Shown here piece after piece: positions 7,694-15,616 of a stretch of 34,533 bases of DNA. Below the pieces are notes generated by a model, which ran no database searches, was not told the DNA's origin, and worked only from the letters and a program-made list of their open reading frames with translations. The translations under genes were made by a program, and so were the position numbers. The DNA comes from CAZUFB01 sp048173955. GTDB taxonomy: Bacteria > Actinomycetota > Coriobacteriia > Coriobacteriales > UMGS124. Within the stretch, counting starts at the first letter, position 1. Every line of letters begins with the position of its first letter. Where the stretch lies: positions 1 to 34,533 of the forward strand of contig DBEYOB010000100.1 of NCBI GenBank assembly GCA_048173955.1. The letters run 5' to 3'.

Positions 7694-8737
7694 CTAGTCG
7701 AGCAGCGGCGGGTCGGCGTTGGGCGTGTCGGTGACACTCACGAGCGCCGCATAAGGTTTGAGCAGCTCGAGCTCCTGCTCGACGGAGCTGGAGGCAAGGT
7801 CGGCATACCTGTAGACGTCGATGCGCCATCCGGCCCAATCCCCCTCGAACACGCCGACGGTGACCTCGACGACCTCGCCCTGCACGCTGAAGTCCTTCAC
7901 GCAGCACACCGAGAACGCAGGCGACTCCTGGCCGACCGGGAACACGTCGAGCACGCGCCCGAAATAGGCGCCCGACCCGTCGCTCGACCAGTCGTTGACC
8001 TGGTCGCTGTAGGTGTAGTACCAGCCGTCGGGGAACATGCCCGCCGGAATGCCCACCGTGTACCACGGGGCCACCACGTCGATGCCGCCGTCGTCGCGCG
8101 CCACCATCGACGTCGGGTCGTCGGGCGACACGCGGTTGCGCATGGAGGTCGCCTGCTGCTGGGCCGTATCCGCGGACCGCTCGGCGCCCGCGGCGTCCTG
8201 AGCGCTGCCGTCGAACCCCGGCCCGTAGGGCACGGCCACCGACACGAGGCGGTATGACCCGTCGTCCGAGCGCCCCTGCACCTGGGCCGTCGCATAGGTG
8301 CCACCGAACGGCGTCGCCGAGGACCCCTCGGGCGTGCAGTAGATGCGGTATGCGGGATACCCCGCCGACGAGGACGCCGTGACGGCCGTCGGGTCGTCGA
8401 GCAGCACGGCGGCGTACACGTTGAGCACGCCGTAGGCCCCATCGAGGGTGTCGAGATACTCGTAGGCAAACCCATCGGGAAACATGCCGTCCTCGAGGAA
8501 CACCGCATAGTAGGGGGTGACCACCCGCATGCCGCCGACACCCTCCTCGACGCGCACCGGCGTCTGGATGTCGCGTTCGGACACCGACGAGAACGTGACC
8601 GCCTCGTCGGCCTGCGCTAGAGCCGCCGGGAGGACGGCACGGCCAAAGGGGCAGCACATGAGAAGCGCCGCGCCCAAGCCCATCCGGATGGCGTCCCGCC
8701 TTCCCAGGCACCGCCCGCCAACGCGCGTATCGTGCAT
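7694..8737 (-). CDS. Exported protein of unknown function with an internal duplication
   Basis: 347 residues. The N-terminus has twin arginines (GRRDAIRMGLGAALL, about 12-26) and a hydrophobic stretch ending near ALA-QADEA (residue 41), so Tat or Sec export is likely. The mature part holds two copies of one unit: VVTPYYAVFLEDGMFPDGF (72-90) and VVAPWYTVGIPAGMFPDGW (221-239), each followed by a Tyr-rich strand and a hydrophobic VLxV stretch. A linker rich in Ala and Gln (about 178-200) separates them. I do not recognise the family. ATG 8737 is supported by AAAGGA seven bases upstream. It lies 64 bases upstream of the HD-domain operon on the same strand and may be read with it. The gap to the divergent hydrolase gene holds three stacked palindromes. 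Confidence 0.78.
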   Translation of the reverse strand: MHDTRVGGRCLGRRDAIRMGLGAALLMCCPFGRAVLPAALAQADEAVTFSSVSERDIQTPVRVEEGVGGMRVVTPYYAVFLEDGMFPDGFAYEYLDTLDGAYGVLNVYAAVLLDDPTAVTASSSAGYPAYRIYCTPEGSSATPFGGTYATAQVQGRSDDGSYRLVSVAVPYGPGFDGSAQDAAGAERSADTAQQQATSMRNRVSPDDPTSMVARDDGGIDVVAPWYTVGIPAGMFPDGWYYTYSDQVNDWSSDGSGAYFGRVLDVFPVGQESPAFSVCCVKDFSVQGEVVEVTVGVFEGDWAGWRIDVYRYADLASSSVEQELELLKPYAALVSVTDTPNADPPLLD

Positions 8738-8785
8738 ATCACGGTCCTTTCGACAACCGCCGACCGAAAACGATGTCCACCCATC

Positions 8786-8818
8786 GGGGTATACCCCATC
8801 ATACGTATGCGGCATGCC
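8786..8818. promoter_or_regulatory. Three adjacent perfect palindromes between divergent genes
   Basis: GGGGTATACCCC (8786-8797), CATACGTATG (8800-8809) and GGCATGCC (8811-8818) are each perfectly self-complementary and lie within 33 bases. They sit 49-81 bases upstream of the exported-repeat-protein start. The first overlaps a minus-strand TATACC that could be a -10 box. Operator sites are the likely reading. Confidence 0.45.
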
Positions 8819-8888
8819 CAGGGGAACGACCATTAAGCGTTTTTAATAACCTGAACGTCTCGCCGGGACCGACGCCGCCGCGCGACCG

Positions 8889-8894
8889 TACAAT
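8889..8894 (+). promoter_or_regulatory. Possible -10 box for the hydrolase-yaaA pair
   Basis: TACAAT in the context CGTACAATC lies 63 bases upstream of the GTG start of the hydrolase. A matching -35 is not clear. Confidence 0.4.
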
Positions 8895-8956
8895 CGGAGG
8901 GGAACGCGCGCGATCCCCGACGCCGACCTGGCGCCGCCGGCCGATAGGAGGCTTCT

Positions 8957-9889
8957 GTGAACGCTCTCGTGACCGAAGGCTACGCACCGTTCGACGTGGG
9001 CGGATCGGAGTTCCGCACCTTTTTCCGCGTGGTCGGCGACATCGACCGCTCCCTCGCCGACGGGCTCGCGCCGCTCGTCCTGCTCCACGGCGGCCCCGGC
9101 TCGACGCACAACTACTTCGAGACGCTCGACCCGCTGGCCCATACCGGGCGCGCCCTGGTGATGTACGACCAGCTCGGCTGCGGCGAGTCGTTCGTGGAGG
9201 GCCGCCCCGACCTGTGGCGTTCCGAGACCTGGGTCGCCGAGCTCGAGAGCCTGCGGGGCTTTCTGGGACTTGAGCGGGTGCACCTGCTCGGCCAGTCATG
9301 GGGCGGCATGCTCGCCATCCAGTACCTGTGCGACCGGCGGCCCGCCGGCGTGGTCTCGGCGATTCTGAGCAGCACGCTGCCGTCCTCGCAGCTCTGGGGC
9401 CGCGAGCAACACCGCCTCATACGCCACATGTCCGCCGAGGACCAGGCCGCCATCGCGCGCGCCGAAGCGTCGGGCGACTATGGCGACCCCGCCTACCAGG
9501 CTGCCGAGGCGCGCTACATGGAGGAGCATTGCGCCGGCACCCCCGGCCCCGACGCCCCCGCGTGCCTGACGCGCCCCAAGGTGTCCGGGCGCGAGAGCTA
9601 TCTCGTGGCATGGGGGCCCAACGAGTTCACCCCCGCCGGCACGTTGCGCGACTGGGACTACACCGGCAGGCTCGCGGAAATCGAGGTACCCGCCCTCGTC
9701 GTGAGCGGCACCGACGACCTGTGCACCCCGCTCGTCGCGAAGACGATGTTCGACGGCATCCCCCGCGCGCGCTGGGAGCTGTTCGAAGGCTGCCGCCACA
9801 TGTGCTTCGTCGACGACAACCCGCGCTACCTGTCGCTGGTGGACGCGTGGATGGCGCGCTGCGAGGCCGACGCGGCAAGCGCCCGCTGA
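8957..9889 (+). CDS. pip: Alpha/beta hydrolase, proline iminopeptidase family (S33)
   Basis: 310 residues, no signal peptide, so cytoplasmic. The oxyanion motif HGGPG is at 44-48, DQLGCGES at 71-78, the nucleophile elbow GQSWGG at 112-117 with Ser114, an acid in GTDDLCTP (Asp253 or Asp254) and His281 in CRHMCF. This set is that of prolyl/tripeptide aminopeptidases that cleave N-terminal proline or other residues from peptides. GTG 8957 is supported by AGGAGG five bases upstream. YaaA follows after 16 bases, so the two are probably co-transcribed. Another S33-type amidase or esterase activity cannot be excluded. Confidence 0.9.
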   Translation: MNALVTEGYAPFDVGGSEFRTFFRVVGDIDRSLADGLAPLVLLHGGPGSTHNYFETLDPLAHTGRALVMYDQLGCGESFVEGRPDLWRSETWVAELESLRGFLGLERVHLLGQSWGGMLAIQYLCDRRPAGVVSAILSSTLPSSQLWGREQHRLIRHMSAEDQAAIARAEASGDYGDPAYQAAEARYMEEHCAGTPGPDAPACLTRPKVSGRESYLVAWGPNEFTPAGTLRDWDYTGRLAEIEVPALVVSGTDDLCTPLVAKTMFDGIPRARWELFEGCRHMCFVDDNPRYLSLVDAWMARCEADAASAR

Positions 9890-9905
9890 TTGCGGGGAGC
9901 GCACG

Positions 9906-10742
9906 ATGGGCAATCCCACCTGCCTGCAGGTCATCATCTCCCCGGCCAAGCGCATGGCTCAGGCCGACGACGTCTTCGAGGCGCTCCGCGCCCCGCGATT
10001 CGCGTACGCGGCGGGCAGCCTCGTCGATCGCCTGCAGTCCATGGCCTTCGAGGAGCTGCGGGCGTTGTGGAAGTGCTCCGAGCCGCTCGCGCGCTCCGCC
10101 TTCGCCGACCTTCGCGCCCTCGACGCCGGGCGCCTGGGCGAACGCGGGTTTCTCCGCTCGCCTGCCGCGCTCTCGTACGTGGGCATCCAATACCAGAGCA
10201 TGGCACCGCAGGTCATGAGCGAAAACGCCCTCGGATGGCTCGACCGGCACCTTGTGATCGCAAGCGGGCTGTTCGGCGCGCTGCGCCCCTTCGACGGGGT
10301 CGCCCCCTATCGGCTCGAAATGCAGGCCCGCCTCGCCATGCCCCGCCGCGTGCTGCCCGACGGGAGCCTGGTCGAGAGGCCTGCCCGCAACCTGTACGAG
10401 TTCTGGGGCGACGCGCTCGCGCGCGAGATAGAGCACGGCGGCGGGCAAAGCGCGCACGTCGTCAACCTCGCCTCGGTCGAGTACGCCGACGCGATCGTCC
10501 CCCACCTTGGTATCGACACACCGGTCACGACCTGCATCTTCCTTGAACCGCGCGCCGACGGGGCCTTTGTGCAGCGCGCGACCGCCTCGAAAATCGCCCG
10601 CGGGACCATGGTGCGCTGGATGGCGGAGCAGGGCGTCGAGGACCCCGAAGACCTGGCGTCGTTCGACATGGCGGGCTATCGGCTCGACCCCGCGCGCTCG
10701 CACGCCACCGCGAACCGGCGCCTGCTGGCGTTCGTGCACTAA
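9906..10742 (+). CDS. yaaA: Peroxide stress protein YaaA family
   Basis: 278 residues, cytoplasmic. It starts with the family hallmark VIISPAKRM, continues with SGLFGALRPFDGVAPYRLEM, NLYEFWGD, NLASVEYAD and ASKIARGTMVRW, and matches the usual length of about 250-260 residues with a slightly long N-terminus. In Escherichia coli YaaA lowers free intracellular iron during peroxide stress and the fold binds DNA; here the role is by homology. The ATG has GGGGAG upstream. It follows the hydrolase gene closely. In an anaerobe, this and the rubrerythrin at 26.2 kb point to oxygen-stress defence. Confidence 0.93.
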   Translation: MGNPTCLQVIISPAKRMAQADDVFEALRAPRFAYAAGSLVDRLQSMAFEELRALWKCSEPLARSAFADLRALDAGRLGERGFLRSPAALSYVGIQYQSMAPQVMSENALGWLDRHLVIASGLFGALRPFDGVAPYRLEMQARLAMPRRVLPDGSLVERPARNLYEFWGDALAREIEHGGGQSAHVVNLASVEYADAIVPHLGIDTPVTTCIFLEPRADGAFVQRATASKIARGTMVRWMAEQGVEDPEDLASFDMAGYRLDPARSHATANRRLLAFVH

Positions 10743-10749
10743 ACCGATG

Positions 10750-10785
10750 CGTCCCGACCGGCGCTACTCGCAGCCGGCCGGGGCG
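10750..10785 (+). terminator. Hairpin after yaaA, probable terminator without T tract
   Basis: CGTCCCGACCGGC (10750-10762) pairs with GCCGGCCGGGGCG (10773-10785), with one wobble and one mismatch and a ten-base loop. It begins eight bases after the yaaA stop. No T run follows. Confidence 0.45.
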
Positions 10786-10873
10786 CTGATCCGCCGTGGA
10801 TATGACGGCTTCCCTCCCAAGAGACGCCGCGTCGGTTCATGGGAAAGCATAGTCGATTGCCGTCGCCGTATCC

Positions 10874-10911
10874 GTTCTTTAGAGAACTTTTTTCGCGCAA
10901 TCGCGTACAAT
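10874..10911 (+). promoter_or_regulatory. Promoter of the Crp/Fnr gene with palindrome upstream of -10
   Basis: TACAAT at 10906-10911 is a good -10 box about 100 bases before the Crp/Fnr start. GTTCT (10874-10878) and AGAAC (10883-10887) form a palindrome with four bases between the arms, the 5-4-5 geometry of Crp/Fnr sites, where the -35 would be. A short T run follows it. Autoregulation is inferred. Confidence 0.5.
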
Positions 10912-11009
10912 CTTCCGCATAGGAACCGCCCCCACCGCCGCCGACGGCAGGCGGCACGGCACGAGACGGCCGGCCGCGGGTGCGCCGGCCTGCAGAGAGG
11001 ACGTCGTCC

Positions 11010-11774
11010 ATGACCGAGGACACCGACAAGAACCCCGCGGCCGGGCACGGCGGGGCCGCATCGGGGCGGAGACGCCGCGCCGCCGAGCGACCCTGCGCCG
11101 AGGACTGCCCCCCGTTTGGCGACTGCCCCCTGTTCGCCGGCATCGACCCGCAAGACGTCGGCCCCCTGTGCGACTACCTCGCCGCACGCGTCGAGCAGGT
11201 CGAGAAGGACGTCGCGCTCTACCGGTTCCGGCAGACCGTGACCGAGGCGCTCTACATCTGCGCCGGCACGGTCAGCCTCGAGCTGTACGACGCCTGGGGG
11301 CACCGCTCCCTCATCAACCTGAGGTCGAACGGCTTCCTGATGGGCGACATCTCTCTCTTCAACGACGACGAGCAGCAGGCGCCCTACAACCTGGTGACGC
11401 AGACGCCGTGCACCGTCCTGATGTTCAGCCGTGCGCGCGCCCACAGCCTGCTCGCCGACAGCAGCCTGCCCCCCGGGCTCGAGACGATGGCGCGCCTGTT
11501 CTGCTACAACCTCGCCACCCTGACCGCCGACAACCTGAGCAAGTCGCTGCGCCGCATCAACCTGCTCGCCCAGCACAGCGTGCGCGACCGCATCTCGCTG
11601 TTCCTCTCGAACCACGCCGAGTACCACAGGGCGCGCACGTTCACCGTCAACATGAACCGCCAGCAGCTCGCCGACTATCTGTCGATTGACCGGAGCACCC
11701 TGTGCGAGGAGCTGTCGAAGATGCGGCGCGAGGGACTCATCGAGTATCATCTCAACACGTTCACCCTGCTCTAA
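11010..11774 (+). CDS. Crp/Fnr-family transcriptional regulator
   Basis: 254 residues. A cyclic-nucleotide-binding-type beta-barrel spans about 45-165 (LYICAGTVSLELYDAWG, GFLMGDISLF), then a dimer helix, then a winged helix with MNRQQLADYLSIDRSTLCEEL at about 215-235. The N-terminus carries Cys29, Cys33 and Cys39 (C-x3-C-x5-C), with further cysteines at 54 and 134; this resembles the cluster-binding layout of Fnr but the first spacing differs, so oxygen or redox sensing is possible and not shown. ATG 11010 follows GAGAGG by nine bases. The nickel-type transporter operon starts 225 bases downstream on the same strand with its own promoter and palindrome, and is a plausible target. Confidence 0.9.
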   Translation: MTEDTDKNPAAGHGGAASGRRRRAAERPCAEDCPPFGDCPLFAGIDPQDVGPLCDYLAARVEQVEKDVALYRFRQTVTEALYICAGTVSLELYDAWGHRSLINLRSNGFLMGDISLFNDDEQQAPYNLVTQTPCTVLMFSRARAHSLLADSSLPPGLETMARLFCYNLATLTADNLSKSLRRINLLAQHSVRDRISLFLSNHAEYHRARTFTVNMNRQQLADYLSIDRSTLCEELSKMRREGLIEYHLNTFTLL

Positions 11775-11914
11775 AGGCAGGGGGGCGGCAGAACCCGACG
11801 ACGCGGTCAGCAGCGTTTTGACCCCGGGCGGCGGTGCTTCGGTCCCGGGCGGCGGAGGGTTTTGGATATGGTGTTATCTTTTTCGTTTCCGTATCACCCA
11901 TCGGCACGCAGGCG

Positions 11915-11954
11915 TATACTGACATCGTGACTATTACGAATTCGTATTTCGTAA
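11915..11954 (+). promoter_or_regulatory. Promoter and operator of the nickel-type transporter operon
   Basis: TATACT at 11915-11920 is a strong -10 box. Just downstream lies a perfect 12-bp palindrome TACGAATTCGTA (11935-11946), overlapped by a wider inverted repeat TTACGAA (11934-11940) / TTCGTAA (11948-11954). Placed around the expected transcription start, it should be a repressor site. The repressor is not identified; a metal sensor or the Crp/Fnr protein upstream are candidates. Confidence 0.6.
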
Positions 11955-11999
11955 CACCGCGCGACGCCGCACGGCGCCGCCCGTCTGGCAGGAGGCCCC

Positions 12000-13682
12000 A
12001 TGAGCACCGCAACCACCGCAACAGGACGCAGCGCCGACGTCCGTCGGACAGCCGCGCCGGGAACCACCAGGCGCTCCTTCGTCAAACTCGCGGGCGCCGG
12101 GCTCGCCGGCATCGGCCTTGCGGGCGCCGGGCTCGCAGCCTCCCCGTTCGCCCCGCGCGCGGCGCACGCCGACGAGGCTCCCTCGCAGGTCATCGTCACC
12201 ATGACGACCTCCTCCGAACCGGCCGCCGGCTTCGACCCGCTCAGGTCGTGGGGCTGCGGCGAGCACGTGCACGAACCGCTCATCCAGTCCACGCTCATCG
12301 TGACCGACACCGAGCTCTCGTTCAAGAACGACCTCGCCACGTCCTACGAGTGCTCCGAGGACGGGCTCACGTGGACGTTCACGATCCGCGACGACGTCAC
12401 GTTCACCGACGGCGAGCCGCTCACGGCGCGCGACGTGGCCTTCACCATCAACGGCGTCATCAACAGCACCGCCTCCGAGGCCGACCTCTCCATGGTCAAG
12501 GAGGCCGTGGCGACCGATGACACCACGGTGGTCCTCACCATGGAGAAGCCGTTCAACGCCCTGCTCTACACGCTCGCGGTGCTCGGCATCGTGCCCGAGC
12601 ACGCCTACGGCGACGACTACGGCGCGCACCCCATCGGCAGCGGCCGTTACATGCTCGAGCAGTGGGACCAGGGCCAGCAGGCGATCCTGGTGGCCAACCC
12701 CGACTACTACGGCGAGGCGCCCAAGATGCAGCGCGTGGTGGTCGTGTTCATGGAGGAGGACGCCTCGATCGCCGCGGCGCAGGCCGGCCAGGTGGACGTG
12801 GCCTACACCTCGGCCACGTTCAGCGACGTGGTGCCGGCGGGCTACTCCCTGTTCGCCTGCACCTCGGTCGACTCGCGCGGCGTGTCGCTGCCCTGCGTGC
12901 CCGCAGGCGGCCAGAAGGATGTCGACGGCGTGACCTACGAGCAGGGCAACGACGTGACGTGCGACGTCGCGGTGCGCCGCGCCGTCAACTACGGAGTGGA
13001 CCGCGACCTGCTCATCGCCAACGTCCTGAACGGCTACGGCACCCCCGCCTTCAGCGTGGGCGACGGCCTGCCCTGGGCCTCGGAGGACATGCGCTGCGAG
13101 ACCGACGCCGACTACGCCCGCCAGCTCCTCGAAGAGGCCGGCTGGACCGACTCGGGCGACGGCATCCGCGCCAAGGACGGGCTGCGCTGCGCGTTCGACC
13201 TGTACTACGTCGCAGGCGACTCGGCGCGCCAGGCCATCGCCGCGGAGTTCTCCAACCAGATGCGCGCAATCGGCATCGAGGTCAACCCCAAGGGCGCAAG
13301 CTGGGACGAGATCTACTCCCACGAGTTCTCGACGCCGGTTGAGTGGGGCTGGGGCTCCAACGCCCCCATCGAGATGTACCAGCTCAACTACTCCACCGGC
13401 TGGGGCAACTACGCGAGCTACGAGAGCGAGGCCGTGGACGCCCACCTCGACGAGGCGCTCGCCCAGCCCAACGTGGAGGACTCCTACGAGCACTGGAAGC
13501 TCGCGCAGTGGGACGGCACCGACGGCGTGGCCCCGCAGGGTGCGGCGACGTGGGTGTGGTTCACCAACATCGACCACCTCTACTACGTGCGCGAGGGCCT
13601 GCAGATCGCCGAGCAGAAGCCGCACCCCCATGGCCATGGCTGGTCGCTCGTGAACAACGTGGACCAGTGGAGCTGGGCGTAG
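12000..13682 (+). CDS. nikA: ABC importer substrate-binding protein, nickel/peptide class (SBP_bac_5)
   Basis: 560 residues. A Tat signal (TTRRSFVKLAGAG near residue 24) precedes an Ala-rich stretch ending AHA-DEA, so the protein works outside the membrane. The mature part has the class-C binding-protein signatures: LATSYECSEDGLTWTFTIRD, FTDGEPLTARDVAF and RRAVNYGVDRD. It captures the ligand for the permeases encoded next. A C-terminal HPHGHGW (His542, 544, 546) and the His-rich ATPase of the same operon favour nickel or a metal chelate over peptides. Members of this class also bind oligopeptides and haem, so the symbol is provisional. The AGGAGG-like site CAGGAGG lies about five bases before ATG 12000. 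Confidence 0.82.
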   Translation: MSTATTATGRSADVRRTAAPGTTRRSFVKLAGAGLAGIGLAGAGLAASPFAPRAAHADEAPSQVIVTMTTSSEPAAGFDPLRSWGCGEHVHEPLIQSTLIVTDTELSFKNDLATSYECSEDGLTWTFTIRDDVTFTDGEPLTARDVAFTINGVINSTASEADLSMVKEAVATDDTTVVLTMEKPFNALLYTLAVLGIVPEHAYGDDYGAHPIGSGRYMLEQWDQGQQAILVANPDYYGEAPKMQRVVVVFMEEDASIAAAQAGQVDVAYTSATFSDVVPAGYSLFACTSVDSRGVSLPCVPAGGQKDVDGVTYEQGNDVTCDVAVRRAVNYGVDRDLLIANVLNGYGTPAFSVGDGLPWASEDMRCETDADYARQLLEEAGWTDSGDGIRAKDGLRCAFDLYYVAGDSARQAIAAEFSNQMRAIGIEVNPKGASWDEIYSHEFSTPVEWGWGSNAPIEMYQLNYSTGWGNYASYESEAVDAHLDEALAQPNVEDSYEHWKLAQWDGTDGVAPQGAATWVWFTNIDHLYYVREGLQIAEQKPHPHGHGWSLVNNVDQWSWA

Positions 13683-13716
13683 AGGGGCCAGCCCGCAACA
13701 GGAAAGCCGGTAGACC

Positions 13717-14700
13717 ATGGCCAAGCTCGTCCTCAAGAACCTGCTGAAGGTGGCGCTCCTGCTGCTCGCCGTCAGCTTCGTGGCCTTTGCGCTCATCAGC
13801 CTCTCGCCCATCGACCCCGTGCAGGCCAACGTGGGCCAGGCGGCCTACATCAACATGAGCGACGAGAAGCGCGCCCAGCTCGCCGAGTACTGGGGCGTGG
13901 GCGTGCCGCTCTGGGAGCGCTACACCGGCTGGCTCGCCGACGCCCTGCACGGCGACCTGGGCACCTCGCTGCGCTTCAACGCGCCGGTGCTCGACGTCGT
14001 CGCCACGCGCGCGGCGAGCTCGCTCGCCCTCATGGCGTGCGCCTGGGTGCTGAGCGGTGTCATCGGCATCGCCCTGGGCGTCGCCGCCGGCATGAACCGC
14101 GGGCGGCTCGTCGACCGGCTCGTGAAGGGCTACTGCTTCCTGCTCGCCTCGACGCCCACGTTCTGGCTGGCCCTGGTGGCCCTCATCGTGTTCAGCGTGT
14201 GGCTCGGCTGGTTCCCCCTCGGCTTCTCGGTGCCCATCGGGGTCTCGGCGGCCGACGTGACCCTGGCCGACGCCGTGCACCACATGGTGCTGCCGGCGCT
14301 CACGCTCTCGGTGCTCGGCGTGGCCAACGTGGCCCTGCACACGCGCGAGAAGACCATCGACGTGCTCGAGAGCGACTACATGCGCTTCGCGTACTCGCGC
14401 GGGCTCACCCCGTGGCAGGCCATGCGCCGCCACGGCCTGCGCAACCTGGCGCTGCCCGCCATCACGCTGCAGTTCGCCTCCATTTCGGAAATATTCGGCG
14501 GCTCGGTCCTGGTGGAGCAGGTGTTCTCCTACCCCGGCCTCGGCCAGGCGGCGGTCACGGCCGGCCTGGGCGGCGACGCCGCGCTGCTCGCCGGCATCGC
14601 CGTGTTCTCCGCGGCCGTCGTGTTCGCCGGCAACTTCGCGGCAAACGTCCTCTACGGGATCGTGGACCCGCGCATCCGCAAGGGAGGAACCCGTGCCTAA
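13717..14700 (+). CDS. nikB: ABC importer permease, NikB/DppB type
   Basis: 327 residues. An N-terminal membrane helix is followed by an external segment containing the typical SPIDPVQANVG and LAEYWGVGVPLWERYTGWL, then five further helices. The cytoplasmic coupling (EAA) loop reads ESDYMRFAYSRGLTPWQAMRRHGLRNLALP. It pairs with the NikC-type permease to form the translocation channel. The gene starts 34 bases after the binding-protein stop and overlaps the next gene by eight bases, so the operon is translationally coupled. Substrate class follows the binding protein. Confidence 0.88.
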   Translation: MAKLVLKNLLKVALLLLAVSFVAFALISLSPIDPVQANVGQAAYINMSDEKRAQLAEYWGVGVPLWERYTGWLADALHGDLGTSLRFNAPVLDVVATRAASSLALMACAWVLSGVIGIALGVAAGMNRGRLVDRLVKGYCFLLASTPTFWLALVALIVFSVWLGWFPLGFSVPIGVSAADVTLADAVHHMVLPALTLSVLGVANVALHTREKTIDVLESDYMRFAYSRGLTPWQAMRRHGLRNLALPAITLQFASISEIFGGSVLVEQVFSYPGLGQAAVTAGLGGDAALLAGIAVFSAAVVFAGNFAANVLYGIVDPRIRKGGTRA

Positions 14701-15607
14701 CGCAGCAGATGCCGCCGCGGCGCGTCCCGGCGCCGCGCCTTCCGCCGGCCCCGCCGCGCTCCCCGTGCTCCATGCGCCGCGCAGGGCGCGCGTGGCCAAC
14801 CGCAGGCTCGCCCTCGCAGCCTGCGTCCTCGCCGCGCTCGCCCTCGTCGCCATCGTGGTCGCGGGGCTCTCGGTGTCCGAGCGGGCCACGCTCACCGACT
14901 TCTCGGTCAAAAACGAGCCGCCGAGCCTCGAGCACCCCTTCGGCACCGACCAGATGGGGCGCGACATGTTCCTGCGCACGCTCTCGGGCCTGGCAACGAG
15001 CGTGCTCATCGGCCTGCTCGCCGCCGGGGTGTCCTCCGTCATCGCCCTCGTGCTCGGCGCGGCGGCGGCCCTGGGCGGCAAGAAGGTTGACGCCGCGGTG
15101 ACCTGGCTCATCGACCTCATGATGGGCGTGCCCCACATCGTCCTGCTCATCCTCATCTCCTACGCACTGGGCCGCGGCTTCTGGGGCGTGGCCATCGGCG
15201 TGGCGGTGACCCACTGGCCGAGCCTCGCGCGCGTGATCCGCGCCGAGATCATGCAGTGCCGCCAGTCCACCTACGTGGCCTGCGCACGCCGGCTCGGCGC
15301 CGGACGCGTTGCGGTGGCCGTGCGTCACATGCTCCCCTACGTGCTGCCGCAGTTCATCGTCGGCCTCATCCTGCTCTTCCCCCACGCCATCCTGCACGAG
15401 GCGGCCGTGACGTTTCTGGGCTTCGGCCTCTCGCCCGAGGAGCCGGCCATCGGCATCATCCTGAGCGAGTCGATGACGTACCTCTCGGCCGGCATGTGGT
15501 GGCTCGCCGTGTTCCCCGGCTTCGCGCTCATCGCAACCGTGCTGCTGTTCGACGCAGTCGGCTCGAACCTGCGCAAGCTCGTGGACCCGCACAGCTCGCA
15601 GGAGTAG
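14693..15607 (+). CDS. nikC: ABC importer permease, NikC/DppC type
   Basis: 304 residues. A Pro/Ala-rich N-terminus of about 35 residues precedes the first membrane helix (ALAACVLAALALVAIVVAGL). The external PFGTDQMGRDMFLRTLSG is the hallmark of DppC/NikC permeases, and the coupling loop reads RQSTYVACARRLGAGRVAV. Five more helices follow. GTG 14693 is preceded by GGGAGGAAC and overlaps the end of nikB by eight bases. The next gene begins nine bases after its stop. Confidence 0.88.
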   Translation: MPNAADAAAARPGAAPSAGPAALPVLHAPRRARVANRRLALAACVLAALALVAIVVAGLSVSERATLTDFSVKNEPPSLEHPFGTDQMGRDMFLRTLSGLATSVLIGLLAAGVSSVIALVLGAAAALGGKKVDAAVTWLIDLMMGVPHIVLLILISYALGRGFWGVAIGVAVTHWPSLARVIRAEIMQCRQSTYVACARRLGAGRVAVAVRHMLPYVLPQFIVGLILLFPHAILHEAAVTFLGFGLSPEEPAIGIILSESMTYLSAGMWWLAVFPGFALIATVLLFDAVGSNLRKLVDPHSSQE

Positions 15608-15616
15608 GAGGAACCC

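Noticed and set aside
11823..11855. Direct repeat CCCGGGCGGCGG (two copies) behind the Crp/Fnr gene
   Set aside because: Only two GC-rich copies at 21-base spacing; chance in this composition is likely.
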